DNA of 64,000 bases from a candidate division BRC1 bacterium HGW-BRC1-1 (lineage in GTDB: Bacteria; Sumerlaeota; Sumerlaeia; Sumerlaeales; Sumerlaeaceae), in contig PHCB01000001.1 of NCBI GenBank assembly GCA_002842095.1, positions 1-64,000 of the forward strand, given 5' to 3'. Both the position numbers and the translations under genes were made by a program. The notes beneath the pieces are model-generated. The model did not search any database and was not told the origin of the DNA. It was given only the letters and a program-made list of their open reading frames with translations. This document shows, piece by piece, positions 48,088-58,900 of this stretch (position 1 is the stretch's first letter; every line of letters begins with the position of its first letter).

Positions 48088-50697
48088 GTGCCTGTGGATC
48101 CACCTAACTTAAAGCATCAAGACGAACGCACAATCGTCGTGCCCCGCCACGGAACCGTGATCCTCGTGCATCCCGGTAGCCGGGATAATGTTGCGTTTCA
48201 CTCCCTCGACGACATGCGCCAGGATTGCGACGTGCGACCAGTGGAAAAACTTCATGACATCCATTCACTGGCAGCATCTTATAACCATGCAATTCTGTTC
48301 CTGACCGATCCGTTTCCCATCCGCCAATGGCCGCTGCGCGTTTTGCGCTCAACTTTTGATTATATTCCGATCACCTTTTCCACAAGCCATCCTGAGCAGG
48401 CGGCCATACTGCTCGAAGAAGGTTTGATCGACGCCCTCTTCACTCCCGAGACGTTACCGCTGTTGCGCCGGGCGATGATCCTCAACCTCATCGAGCGAGC
48501 GGCCTGGCATGCCTACACCCGACGCCGAAACTCTGAGTTAAATCTTCTCTCCATCAGCGACTCGCTTACTCGACTATATAATCACGGTCATCTTCTTGAA
48601 ATCCTTGAGCGCGAGTTTCGCAGGGCCGATCGAAGCCATGAACCATTAGCCTGTCTGATGATCGACATCGACCATTTCAAAACCGTCAACGATACCTACG
48701 GCCATCGTTTCGGTGATTTCATTCTGTCGGGCATGGCCAATCTGCTTCGGTCGAACCTCCGCCAAAGTGATATTGTCGGGCGTTATGGTGGCGAGGAATT
48801 CATGATTATCCTCCCCGGCACTGACGTGCCCGCCGCCTCTAATCTGGCAGAAAAGTTGCGCAGCATGATTGAAAACTTTCGCTTTCATGACGCGCAACAC
48901 GCGGCATCCATAACGGCCAGTTTCGGTGTGGCTTCCAATACAGATCAGAACGTTTTCAACCCCGAACACCTCCTGCAGCTCTCCGATCGCGCGCTCTACT
49001 TTGCCAAGGAGAGCGGACGTAACAGGGTCTGCACAGCGCAGGAATTTGAGACGATCACCGATTTCGATATTTTCCGGCATCGATTAACAGATGATCAACA
49101 CCACGCCCCGCTTCTCGTGCTTCTCACCGGCAATCCTCAACTTCGTGAGAACATGTCCGATGCGGCCGACGGGGAGAAATGTCAGTTAATCAGCTTCGAT
49201 GATCCCGCCCTTTTTGCAGCAGAGTTTCAAGCCCTGACCCCCAATCTTATTTTTATCGACACGACGGGTGACTATCTCGAAACCAATTTTTTGAACCAAA
49301 CAACAAGTGTCGCCCGCGAAGCAGCTCTTCCCGTGGCAGGCATAATCGACGAGAAGCAGAACCCCTCCTCCTCAAAAGAGAATTATCTATTCGACGACTT
49401 TCTGACCTCGGACCTTTCGTCCCTTCAATTGCGCCACGGCATCCGGCGGCTCCTGAATCTGGCCAACCTCCGGCGCGAACACCGCCATCTCAGCAACGAA
49501 CTTCGTCTTGCTCAACGACACCTTATCCGCAATGAACGAATGCGTTCCATTGGCGAGATTGCCATGGGCATGGCCCACGAAATCAACAACACCCTCAGTG
49601 CCGTCATGGGGGCGGCGCATCTGTTGGCGAGGCGCGGAGACCTGGCCGATGACGCCCGCCGTCTCGCGGTGCAAATTGAACATTCCTCTCATGACGGAGC
49701 GACCTCGGTGGAACGCCTCCAGTCGTTCCTGTCTCCCGAACAGGCCCGCGAACAAGAGCGCCATCGGCTGGCTCGACTGATCGACGAGGCCATTGAATTC
49801 ACCCGGGGCCGGTGGCGCGACGAAGCCCAGTCGATGCAAATCCGCTACGAAATGATCAACCGGGTTGATTCACGGCTTAACATCATGGGCAACGCTGCAG
49901 AAATAAAAGAAGCTCTGATCAAGCTGATCCTAAATGCCCTGGATGCCATGCCCAGCGGAGGAAGCGTTGCTTTCGACGCCACCACATCTCCGAGTAATGT
50001 CGTCCTCACCATCGCCGACGAAGGCATCGGGATGGATGAACAAACCCAGCGCCATGCCTTCGATCCATTTTTCTCCACGAAGCAGGACAAGAGTAGCGGC
50101 CTCGGATTATACGTCGTTTTCAGCACCATGAAACGTCACGGGGGGCGGGTTGATATGGAATCGCAACCCGGCCGCGGCACGCAGATTCGTCTCACATTTC
50201 CACGCCTGACACCCTTCGACACCCCGCCACCCCACACGGCCGAACCATCGCCTGCGGAATCAAACGATACGCCGGTCTTCGGCCTCTCCACGGGGAACAA
50301 ACTGAAGATTCTGGTGATCGACGACGAACCCATGGTGCGCGATGTTCACAGCAAACTCCTCAAACGCTTGGGCCACGACGTCGACACGGCCAGTGGCGGA
50401 AACGAAGCTTTGGAGCACGCATCCAAAATCTCTTATGATGTCATATTCACCGACCTCTCCATGCCGCAGATTTCCGGCTGGGAGACGGCGCGACGCTTAC
50501 GCGAGCTTTGTCCGAATTCCGTGGTGGTGCTTCTCAGTGGGTGGGGTCGGCATCACAGCGATGAGATGTTACAGACCTGCGGCATTTCCCATGTGCTCGC
50601 AAAACCGGTTACCACCAGACAACTGAAGGACTTGTTGTCCCGAATCAAAATCCCGCCGGCGAGACCACCGGACCCTACTGGTTCGGTGATGGAATGA
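48088..50697 (+). CDS. Hybrid signalling protein: diguanylate cyclase + histidine kinase + receiver
   Basis: This 869-residue soluble protein starts at GTG 48088. Residues 1-140 look like a degenerate receiver fold. Residues 150-320 form a GGDEF domain with GGEEF at 234-238 and the inhibitory c-di-GMP site RQSD (225-228) exactly five residues before it, so it should be an active, feedback-controlled cyclase. Residues 340-460 form a second receiver-like fold (LIFIDTTGDY). HisKA follows with MAHEINN (His497), then HATPase (NALDAMPSGG, DEGIGMD, GLGLYVV), and a C-terminal receiver with phospho-acceptor in IFTDLSMP. No membrane segment or sensor domain is evident. Confidence 0.87.
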   Translation: MPVDPPNLKHQDERTIVVPRHGTVILVHPGSRDNVAFHSLDDMRQDCDVRPVEKLHDIHSLAASYNHAILFLTDPFPIRQWPLRVLRSTFDYIPITFSTSHPEQAAILLEEGLIDALFTPETLPLLRRAMILNLIERAAWHAYTRRRNSELNLLSISDSLTRLYNHGHLLEILEREFRRADRSHEPLACLMIDIDHFKTVNDTYGHRFGDFILSGMANLLRSNLRQSDIVGRYGGEEFMIILPGTDVPAASNLAEKLRSMIENFRFHDAQHAASITASFGVASNTDQNVFNPEHLLQLSDRALYFAKESGRNRVCTAQEFETITDFDIFRHRLTDDQHHAPLLVLLTGNPQLRENMSDAADGEKCQLISFDDPALFAAEFQALTPNLIFIDTTGDYLETNFLNQTTSVAREAALPVAGIIDEKQNPSSSKENYLFDDFLTSDLSSLQLRHGIRRLLNLANLRREHRHLSNELRLAQRHLIRNERMRSIGEIAMGMAHEINNTLSAVMGAAHLLARRGDLADDARRLAVQIEHSSHDGATSVERLQSFLSPEQAREQERHRLARLIDEAIEFTRGRWRDEAQSMQIRYEMINRVDSRLNIMGNAAEIKEALIKLILNALDAMPSGGSVAFDATTSPSNVVLTIADEGIGMDEQTQRHAFDPFFSTKQDKSSGLGLYVVFSTMKRHGGRVDMESQPGRGTQIRLTFPRLTPFDTPPPHTAEPSPAESNDTPVFGLSTGNKLKILVIDDEPMVRDVHSKLLKRLGHDVDTASGGNEALEHASKISYDVIFTDLSMPQISGWETARRLRELCPNSVVVLLSGWGRHHSDEMLQTCGISHVLAKPVTTRQLKDLLSRIKIPPARPPDPTGSVME

Positions 50698-50802
50698 GTC
50701 AAACAGACCCATTCAACCGAATGAGAGCCTCTCTTCGATTGTAATTGAAATCGCTTTCATGTCGTGTTTCATTGCATTGGAGGTTCACCCTGTACCGTGG
50801 CG

Positions 50803-51360
50803 ATGCGCCCTTCGTTTGACGCACTGACTCAATTTGCACAGGCAAACCTCGATAAACGCCGATTCCTTCATACGTTGGGCGTGGCACATGTGGCTCTGGT
50901 GCTTGCCGAACTGAACGGCGTGAACCGCGAGAAAGCAGCAACTGCTGCTCTGCTCCATGATTGTGCTAAACAGATGAACAGGGAAGCCCTGCACCATTTG
51001 CTCGCAAGCAATGGTGACAGGGTGGAAGCATTGGAATTTGATTTTCCGAGCGTATTACACGCGCCCGCAGGGGCAATGATCGCCCGGTCGAAGTTTGGAA
51101 TAACTGACGTTGAAGTTTTAGAAACAATTGCGCATCATCCGACAGGCAAGGGCAATTCATCGCCCCTGTTGATGGTGTTAATGGCGGCCGACTATACGGA
51201 ACCCGGACGCTGCCACGATGGTGTTGAGGCGATTCGAGTTCTCGTGCGCAAGAACCTGCGTGAGGGACTGAGACTCATCTTAACCAAAAAGATAGAGCAC
51301 GTGCAAAGCCGGGGAAACAAGATTCACCCTCGCGCCGCAGACATGTTGGCCGACCTTTAA
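50803..51360 (+). CDS. YqeK-like HD-domain hydrolase
   Basis: This 185-residue protein of the HD family carries RFLHTLGVAHVA (first metal His), ALLHDCAKQM (HD pair) and TIAHHPTGK. This matches YqeK, which splits Ap4A symmetrically. As in many bacteria it sits directly upstream of rsfS, though nadD is missing. The start is uncertain: GTG 50797 and ATG 50803 are in frame, 13 and 19 bases after a GGAGG site. Confidence 0.75.
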   Translation: MRPSFDALTQFAQANLDKRRFLHTLGVAHVALVLAELNGVNREKAATAALLHDCAKQMNREALHHLLASNGDRVEALEFDFPSVLHAPAGAMIARSKFGITDVEVLETIAHHPTGKGNSSPLLMVLMAADYTEPGRCHDGVEAIRVLVRKNLREGLRLILTKKIEHVQSRGNKIHPRAADMLADL

Positions 51361-51404
51361 GGGCCGGTCTCAGCGCGTATTTTTCAGAATGGAGGCATCC
51401 GAAC

Positions 51405-51755
51405 ATAGAACCGACGCAAAAGGCCATTTATGCCGCCCAGGCCGCCAGTGATGGCAAGGCAGAGAATGTAGTCGTGTTGGATGTCGATGACATCTCCAAC
51501 GTGACACATTATTATGTCATTTTTACCGGACTGAGCACCACGCATCTTCGTGCATTAGCCAAGCAACTGGAAGATAAAATGCGAGAAGGTGGCGACAAAC
51601 CGACTCGGATAGACGGAACCCACTCTGCCAACTGGGTTGTTTACGATTACGGCTCCGTGGTGATCCATGGCATGTTGGAAGAAACGCGCAAGCATTACGA
51701 TCTGGAGCGTTTATGGGGAGATGCCCCTCGCGTCGATTGGGAAAATATAGCCTGA
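51405..51755 (+). CDS. rsfS: Ribosome silencing factor RsfS (apparent ATA start)
   Basis: The RsfS core is clear: ENVVVLDVDDISNVTHYYVI, then THLRALAKQLEDKM and NWVVYDYGSVVIHGM near the end. RsfS binds ribosomal protein uL14 and blocks subunit joining in starvation. The expected N-terminal helix (QKAIYAAQAASDGKAEN) is encoded upstream of the first usual start codon in frame, GTG 51474. No ATG, GTG or TTG lies between there and the yqeK stop in this frame. GGAGG at 51391-51395 stands nine bases before an in-frame ATA at 51405, which gives a normal 116-residue protein. Either ATA is used or one base is wrong. Confidence 0.8.
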   Translation: MEPTQKAIYAAQAASDGKAENVVVLDVDDISNVTHYYVIFTGLSTTHLRALAKQLEDKMREGGDKPTRIDGTHSANWVVYDYGSVVIHGMLEETRKHYDLERLWGDAPRVDWENIA

Positions 51756-51814
51756 AGACACGGCAACACAGTTTCAAAAAGAGTTTATTACTGAAAGGTT
51801 CTGGTTAAAAAGTT

Positions 51815-52357
51815 ATGCAATTCAAAATTGGTGATACAGTGGTTGAGCCCAGCATTGGTATCTGCGAAGTTCAGGGCATACGAGTGATGACGGTCGACGG
51901 TCAGTCGGCGGAGTATTATGTGTTTCATGCCGTAAACAACACGACCGTTCTGGTACCCAAGTCACAGGTGGAAAAGCGCGGTGTGCGCAAGCCGATGACC
52001 AAGGACGAAACGAAAAAGGTGCTGGCCGAACTAAAGTCGCCCACCTCGCCCAATCGCAACGACGCCAAGATGCAGTACACGGCTTACCGCGAAATTCTCA
52101 ACAGCGGCGATCCGCGCAAGATTTCGAAACTACTGCGCGACTTGCATACCCTGGACCAGTCCAACGAGTTGAAGGGCAAAGAACGCGAGATCATGGAACT
52201 TGCACGGAAATTCCTGATCGATGAAATCAGCCACGTCCGCGAGGAAAGCAAAGTGAAGGTGACCGAGGACATCACGGAATCCCTCAAGCAGATGTACAAA
52301 AAGAAAGTTCAGAAAGACCGCGAAAACCGCAAGAAGAACGCTCCCCCTCCCCTGTGA
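51815..52357 (+). CDS. carD: CarD-family transcription regulator
   Basis: This 180-residue protein has the N-terminal Tudor-like RNA-polymerase-interacting domain (MQFKIGDTVVEPSIGICEV, then VLVPKSQVEKRGVR) and a helical C-terminal domain (YREILNSGDPRKISKLLRDL, MELARKFLIDEISHV). The extended charged tail is lysine-rich. CarD/CdnL proteins bind the polymerase beta subunit and stabilise open complexes at rRNA and other promoters. It follows rsfS by 59 bases, has a GAAAGG site, and ends at a strong terminator. Confidence 0.92.
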   Translation: MQFKIGDTVVEPSIGICEVQGIRVMTVDGQSAEYYVFHAVNNTTVLVPKSQVEKRGVRKPMTKDETKKVLAELKSPTSPNRNDAKMQYTAYREILNSGDPRKISKLLRDLHTLDQSNELKGKEREIMELARKFLIDEISHVREESKVKVTEDITESLKQMYKKKVQKDRENRKKNAPPPL

Positions 52358-52404
52358 GGTTTGCGCAAAAATTGGGTTAACGAAGTTCGCGTAAAAAAAG
52401 ATAA

Positions 52405-52448
52405 AGGGCCGTTTGGAGATTCAATATCCAGACGGCCCTATCTTTTTT
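52405..52448. terminator. Bidirectional terminator between carD and the epimerase gene
   Basis: AGGGCCGTTTGGA pairs with TCCAGACGGCCCT around a short loop. TATCTTTTTT follows on the plus strand and TTATCTTTTTTT on the minus strand. Confidence 0.88.
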
Positions 52449-52469
52449 CAAAACATTGAATCCACATCG

Positions 52470-53363
52470 TCATTCACCCAGCATGGAACCCAAAGCATTC
52501 GAAAGATTCCTGTGCTGAAATTCAAAGCCTGCGGTAATCAATCGATCCGGTATTACGCGGGCGCTGGCCAGCAGCAATTCATCGGCGGCCTGCCGGCCCA
52601 ACGCCAGATGCAGGGCGAAAGTCGGAACCGCAAAAAATGCAGGCCGGTGAAGTTGGCGTGCAAGCAGGCGGGTAAAGTCTTCGTTGCGCGCCGGTTCGGG
52701 TGCTGTCACATTCAGAGCCCCCCGCACCCCCTGCGTATCTATGGCGTACAGGATGGCTCCAACGGCATCGTCCAGCGTAACCCAACTCCACCACTGCCTG
52801 CCACCTCCCAGGCGTCCGCCCACACCCAGCCGAAAGGCCGGAAGCATGGACTTCAACGCACCGCCCTCACCGCTCAGAACAATTCCGAAACGTGTGTTCA
52901 CCACGCGAATGCCGGCTTCTTCCGCAGCTTTGCAAGACTCCTCCCATTCGCGCGAGACCCCGCCCAGAAAACCGGTTCCCGCCGGCGAATCCTCGGTCAG
53001 GATCTCGTCTCCCCGGTCTCCATACCAACCGATGGCACTCGCACAAACCAACACCCGCGGGGGCGATGAGAGTTGCGCCAGCGCTGCGGCGAGATGCGTG
53101 GTGCCGTGGACCCGACTATCACGGATGCGCTCACGTTTTTGCTGGTCCCACCGCCCCATGATACTTTCTCCTGCGAGATGAACCACTGCATCGAAATTTT
53201 CGAAGGGTTGCCGGTCGCGGATTGGGACCGAAAGATCCCGCTCGATTTCGTTCGCCCCGCCGGACTTCCGCCTAAGGGCGGTCACGCTGTCGCCGCGCTC
53301 GCGCAGTCGGGCGCTCAACGCCCTGCCTATCAAACCACCAGCACCGCTCACCAACACTTTCAT
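52470..53363 (-). CDS. TIGR01777-family NAD-dependent epimerase
   Basis: This 297-residue SDR-fold protein starts at MKVLVSGAGGLIGRAL, the NAD-binding glycine motif. VVHLAGESIMGRWDQQKRERIRDSR is the family-specific strand-helix, and SAIGWYGDRGDEILTED gives the YxxxK-region equivalent of this branch. The C-terminal FAVPTFALHLALG helix is typical. These SulA/YfcH-type proteins are uncharacterised epimerases. A small leading extension to 53375 is not needed. Confidence 0.88.
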   Translation of the reverse strand: MKVLVSGAGGLIGRALSARLRERGDSVTALRRKSGGANEIERDLSVPIRDRQPFENFDAVVHLAGESIMGRWDQQKRERIRDSRVHGTTHLAAALAQLSSPPRVLVCASAIGWYGDRGDEILTEDSPAGTGFLGGVSREWEESCKAAEEAGIRVVNTRFGIVLSGEGGALKSMLPAFRLGVGGRLGGGRQWWSWVTLDDAVGAILYAIDTQGVRGALNVTAPEPARNEDFTRLLARQLHRPAFFAVPTFALHLALGRQAADELLLASARVIPDRLITAGFEFQHRNLSNALGSMLGE

Positions 53364-53557
53364 CGTGCACCTCACCTTGCCACGTCCGCCACCGGACGGG
53401 CCGATCCCCCATGCTGGGTTTTACCGTGCCACAACCAATTTGTGCAGAAGCGATAAGATCCTTGAAAACTTTTGACAGGCTCATTCACACCGCAGCATTC
53501 TGTTCCCAAGCATCATCCACTCAACACCCTTCATGACGGGGGAATAACGGGCTCATC

Positions 53558-54475
<918 letters not shown>

Positions 54476-54999
54476 TGATGACAACAAGGTTCTCAGCTTC
54501 AAAGACGTTCAGGCCATCCTTGCCGCCGAAGGGGCCGACTCTGCGGCCTCAGACGCTATAAACCTGAACGAGGAAGAGGAGAACGAAGACCGCGCTGATG
54601 AGGAAAACGAACTTCTGGAAGCAGCGGCAGAAACGAATCCATCCCCTGCGACGAACGAAAAATCGGGCGGACAAAAAACCGGGAAGCGCCGTAACAAGCG
54701 GGATAAAAACCGCAAGGATCGCAGCGTTGATTCTTCCCCATCGTCCGAACCGCAGGCCAGTGTTAACGCGCAGGAACCTGATGCCAAACCCAGGGAACAA
54801 TTGAGCACTCCGCCTTCTCCTGCCCCCGAGGAAAATCCGGAGATTTCAGTCTCTGAAGAATCGGGCCCTTCCACCGAACAACATCCATCGGTAACCGTAG
54901 AAAAAGAGATCAAGCTTTGGGAAGCCGCGTTGGACAATCGCAGCGCTGCCATCCGTAAACAGGCGGTCGCGAGGTTGAAAAAATTGACGGGAAAAGATT

Positions 55000-55749
55000 A
55001 TGCAAATTGAGGGTGTAGCCCCTCGGCGCGTTGGCGTCTTTTCCGACCTCCACGGAAACCTCCCCGCACTGCTTCAGGTGTTGGCCGATCTCGATAGAAT
55101 GAATCTGGACGCCCTGTTTTGTTGCGGCGATGTGGTTGGCTACGGCGCGCATCCCAATGAGTGCGTGGAAATCCTGCGAGAGAGGAAAATCCCCACCATC
55201 GCGGGCAATCACGATTTTGCCGCGCTGGAACGGATCGACATTACCTATTTCAATGAGACCGCAAAGCGTTCCATATTGTGGACGCGGCAGGTTCTGACCC
55301 AGGAGAATCGTGATTTCCTGCAGAAGCTGCCGCTGACGCTGGAAACGAAGGACATGTTTTTCGTCCATGCATCACCCCGCAGCCCCGATGCGTGGCATTA
55401 CGTGATCACAAACGGTGACGCGCGACAAAGCTTTCGCCATTTTGAGCAACAGCTTTGTTTCATCGGCCACAGCCACACGCCTTTCATCGTGGAGAAACAC
55501 GACAACAACCTTTCTCACCATGTTTTCCCGCAGGTCGATCTGCTCCCCGACCGCCAGTATCTGGTGAACGTGGGAAGTGTCGGCCAGCCCCGCGACCGGA
55601 ACCCCGATGCTTGTTACGCGGTTGCCGATCTCGACAATAAAACCATCGAGATTAAGCGCGTCGAGTACGACCTCGTAAAAGCCCAGGAAGCCATCCGTAA
55701 GCAAAACCTGCCCCCGGAACTGGCCGAGCGCCTCGCCTACGGCATGTAA
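55000..55749 (+). CDS. Metallophosphoesterase (YfcE/MJ0936-like)
   Basis: This 249-residue calcineurin-fold phosphoesterase has the metal ligands in FSDLHGNLPAL (D-x-H), CCGDVVGYGAHP (GD), IAGNHDF (GNHD), FVHASPRSP and FIGHSHTP (GHSH). The set is complete, so it should be active as a bimetal phosphodiesterase or phosphatase. The substrate is unknown. It overlaps the FHA gene, suggesting that the two are read together, possibly for protein-phosphate signalling. Confidence 0.88.
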   Translation: MQIEGVAPRRVGVFSDLHGNLPALLQVLADLDRMNLDALFCCGDVVGYGAHPNECVEILRERKIPTIAGNHDFAALERIDITYFNETAKRSILWTRQVLTQENRDFLQKLPLTLETKDMFFVHASPRSPDAWHYVITNGDARQSFRHFEQQLCFIGHSHTPFIVEKHDNNLSHHVFPQVDLLPDRQYLVNVGSVGQPRDRNPDACYAVADLDNKTIEIKRVEYDLVKAQEAIRKQNLPPELAERLAYGM

Positions 55750-55833
55750 GAAGCATTGTTGAGCTTTCTAATGTCTTCCGTAACTTTGCAGGTTCACACC
55801 GCCCCCATTTAAAATCTTCCCCTAAAAAGAAAT

Positions 55834-55872
55834 CCGCCCGCTCCCCGGTGATGAGGAGCGGGCGGTTTTTTT
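55834..55872. terminator. Bidirectional intrinsic terminator
   Basis: CCGCCCGCTCC (55834-55844) pairs perfectly with 55855-55865, followed by seven T. The left flank, read on the minus strand, is ATTTCTTTTTAGG, so it also serves the subtilase gene. Confidence 0.9.
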
Positions 55873-55902
55873 GTAATTTCTGTTAACTGACCTTCAGACT
55901 GA

Positions 55903-58900
55903 TCAGTTACCCGGAATACGGGTCAGCCTCAGATCGAAGTAGCCAGCATCCCAGTTCACGCCGGGACGACCGGGAATAGTTGCAGGGAACAGGATTGCCT
56001 CGCGACCGGTTTGATCCACTCGCTTACCATCCACTGCGATGAAGTAGGTCTGACCTGGGAAGACAACGACGCGGAACCGTGCATCCACCGTAACGTCCTC
56101 ATCCGTAAAGGCATAGGGCGTCCCGTCTGCCCGATAAATTCCGAGGACGATATCGAACGTCAGATCAGGGCAGGGCACTTCCAGAGCATCCGGTGCGTTG
56201 AATGCTTCCACTACAAGAACGTGAGGGTCGTCGTTGGCTGGCACAATATACTTATACCAGACAGACTTCCGACCATAGATACCGGCGTGGATCTGTTCAC
56301 CATCTGACCGGGTGGCTCCGAGGTTGGATTGAGCAGGAAGAGTCTGCACCGTCGGCGAGGTGTCGTTGAGTGCCCCACCAACCTGCACAGCGTCGATTTG
56401 GAAATCATTCAACTGGGGAAGATCAGCACCCCACGTCAGGAAAACCTCCCCTGAAGTATGCACCGCTCCAACTTTGCCATCCACGGCCACGTAGTAATCG
56501 CGTCCGCTCGATGCATAGAAGGTAATCTGGCTTGCCGTGGTGACGGTCCCGTCAATATTATTGTTAGCGGCAATGAGAGACAAATTGGCGAAGGGCGGCG
56601 GCGCCGGCGGTGAGGGCGGGGGTGGGTCTGAGGGATTGGGAGTCACCGTCAGATCGGTGTAAACAGCAAGCACCGTATCAAAGGAACTGCCAGCCGTATC
56701 AAAGGTGACAATCGTGTTACTGGCAGCCGTCCACTTGTACCAGACAGACTTCCCAACGCCAAGGCCTCCATGCGTGGGTTCATTGGGTTGCTTGGTGGCG
56801 TAAGTCGTAATGCCCGTCGTCTCTCCGACGCAGAACGAAGCTTCCTGGGCAAATGCCAGATCGTCGTTTTGCAGGCCGATGACGCCCCAGTGGAGGACGC
56901 CCGGGCCACCCACAGGATCGGCGGCATCGATGCATACCATCAGAGGAGTTCCGGGAGTTCCGGTGACAACGACTTCACCCGAAGAACTCTCGGCAATCTT
57001 ACCCGGTGCAATGGATCCAAGGCCAGCTGCCGGGTAGTTGTAAACACCAATGACTGTGGGGAAGGAACTGTTTTTTGTATCGATAAACATCGATCCCTGT
57101 TGGGCTGGCCACAATGTGTACCACAGCGTCTTGCCTGCGGCACTGGTCATCAGTGACTCACCCACTTCGAGGGTTGCACAATGGTTATCGAAATCAACCT
57201 GGCCGCTCATGCCGGAGATCGTACGGCTGTAGCCGAACTGGTCGTAGCGGGGGGTGTACCAGTTGAGAACAAAGTTGCCCTGCGCCGCATCGGTTGATGC
57301 GACCATGACGCGGTAAGTGCTACCGGCCGCAGCGTCGAACTCAACCTGAGCGCCATTTCCCATTCCCCAGGCATCGTTGTTCTCGGACACTACAACATTA
57401 GCGGAGTCAAAGGCACGCAGCATGGGATCAAAATCCGAACTGGTGGCAGTAAGAGCCATGCGAGCGGAAATGGGAGCAACGAAGCTGTACCAGACGGTCG
57501 ACTGAGGTGTGATGCTATCGATGGGTCCGCCATCGCCAGGTTCAACAGTTGCCGAAACGTTGGATCCCAACAACGAAGAACTCGGGCAGGCTGGGAAAGC
57601 TAACGGATTGGCCTTCAGATCATTCGGAGGTACCGGTGCGGGGTCGACGCGGAACACGCGACTGTAACCATTATCCGATTCGTTGCTTTCGAAGACGACA
57701 TCAGCGGTATCTACGGCCACTGTAAGTGTGTGATCCCCAACGGGAAGAACGCCCATGGGAATGTCGTAGATGGTGTAAGATCCATTCGGGGGAAGTGAGG
57801 TAATTGGTTCCGACCTGACGAGATTGCCATCCACGGCTACGTTGACATTGAATGGGACGACGCCCATGGCGGCCTCATCGCCTGCATTCAATATGCGCAC
57901 ATCAGCGTACGCTGATTCTCCGAATATGTAAGGAGTGTCGTCAGTGGAAGTGCCGGGTTGGGTAGAGATGACAACGTCTGGCACCCGGAGGTTCGCGCCC
58001 GGAGCCACCACACGGAACACGCGACTGTACTCGTTGTCTGTTTCGTTGGCTTCATAAATGCTGTTGGAAGGATCCACCACGACCCGCAAGGTGTGATAGC
58101 CTACGGGAAGAATTCCGAGGGGAAGATCGGTGATATCAAACCTGCCACCAGCCGGAAGGGAGGAGAGGGTTTCCGACCGGAGAAGGAAACCATCGAGGAA
58201 AACCTCAACGGTGAAGGGGTAACGGCTCGAAGCGGTACGATCGCCGATATTCGCGATCTGAACATCCGCAAAGCCCGGGTTATTAATCAGATATGGGGTG
58301 TTGTTAATGGCGGTGTTTTCCACGGTCGAAATAATCACATTCGACACCGTGAGGTTTGAACCGCCGGGGGCTACGCGCGCCACTGCGGCTTCGGCGTTAA
58401 TAAGACCTGCACCGGAGACATCATCCGTACCCGGCGCTGCGCGCTGGCCGGTAACGTCGATGGCCGTCTGGGTCAGGTAGCTTGTAATTTCACTGGTGCG
58501 AAGACGGGTCTTCTTTTGTTTCATCAATGCCGCCACAGCCGCCGCGTTGGGCGCGGCCGCCGAGGTTCCGAAGAAGTTCGGATAGATGTCAGGCTCGCCA
58601 TCGATCGAGGGCTGGCCAAAGGTAGTGTTAGCATCAGCGCTGGAGACACCAAAGAAGCTCGTGTTGTTGCCATCAACAGCCGACAGCGTCGGGCCAAAGG
58701 CGCTGCGGGCGTAACGCGATGCGCGGCCGGAAACATCGAACTGAATCGAATGCACTCCGCCGCGGCTGGTGAAGGACTCAGGATCAATGTTACCGGTCGG
58801 CGGGCCGCCGGGAATGAATGCGGGTGCTTCCCACCACGGTACGGCTGCAACCGAAACGGCACCGTTTGCAAGGCAATGGCCCCACATGGTACTGCTGTTA

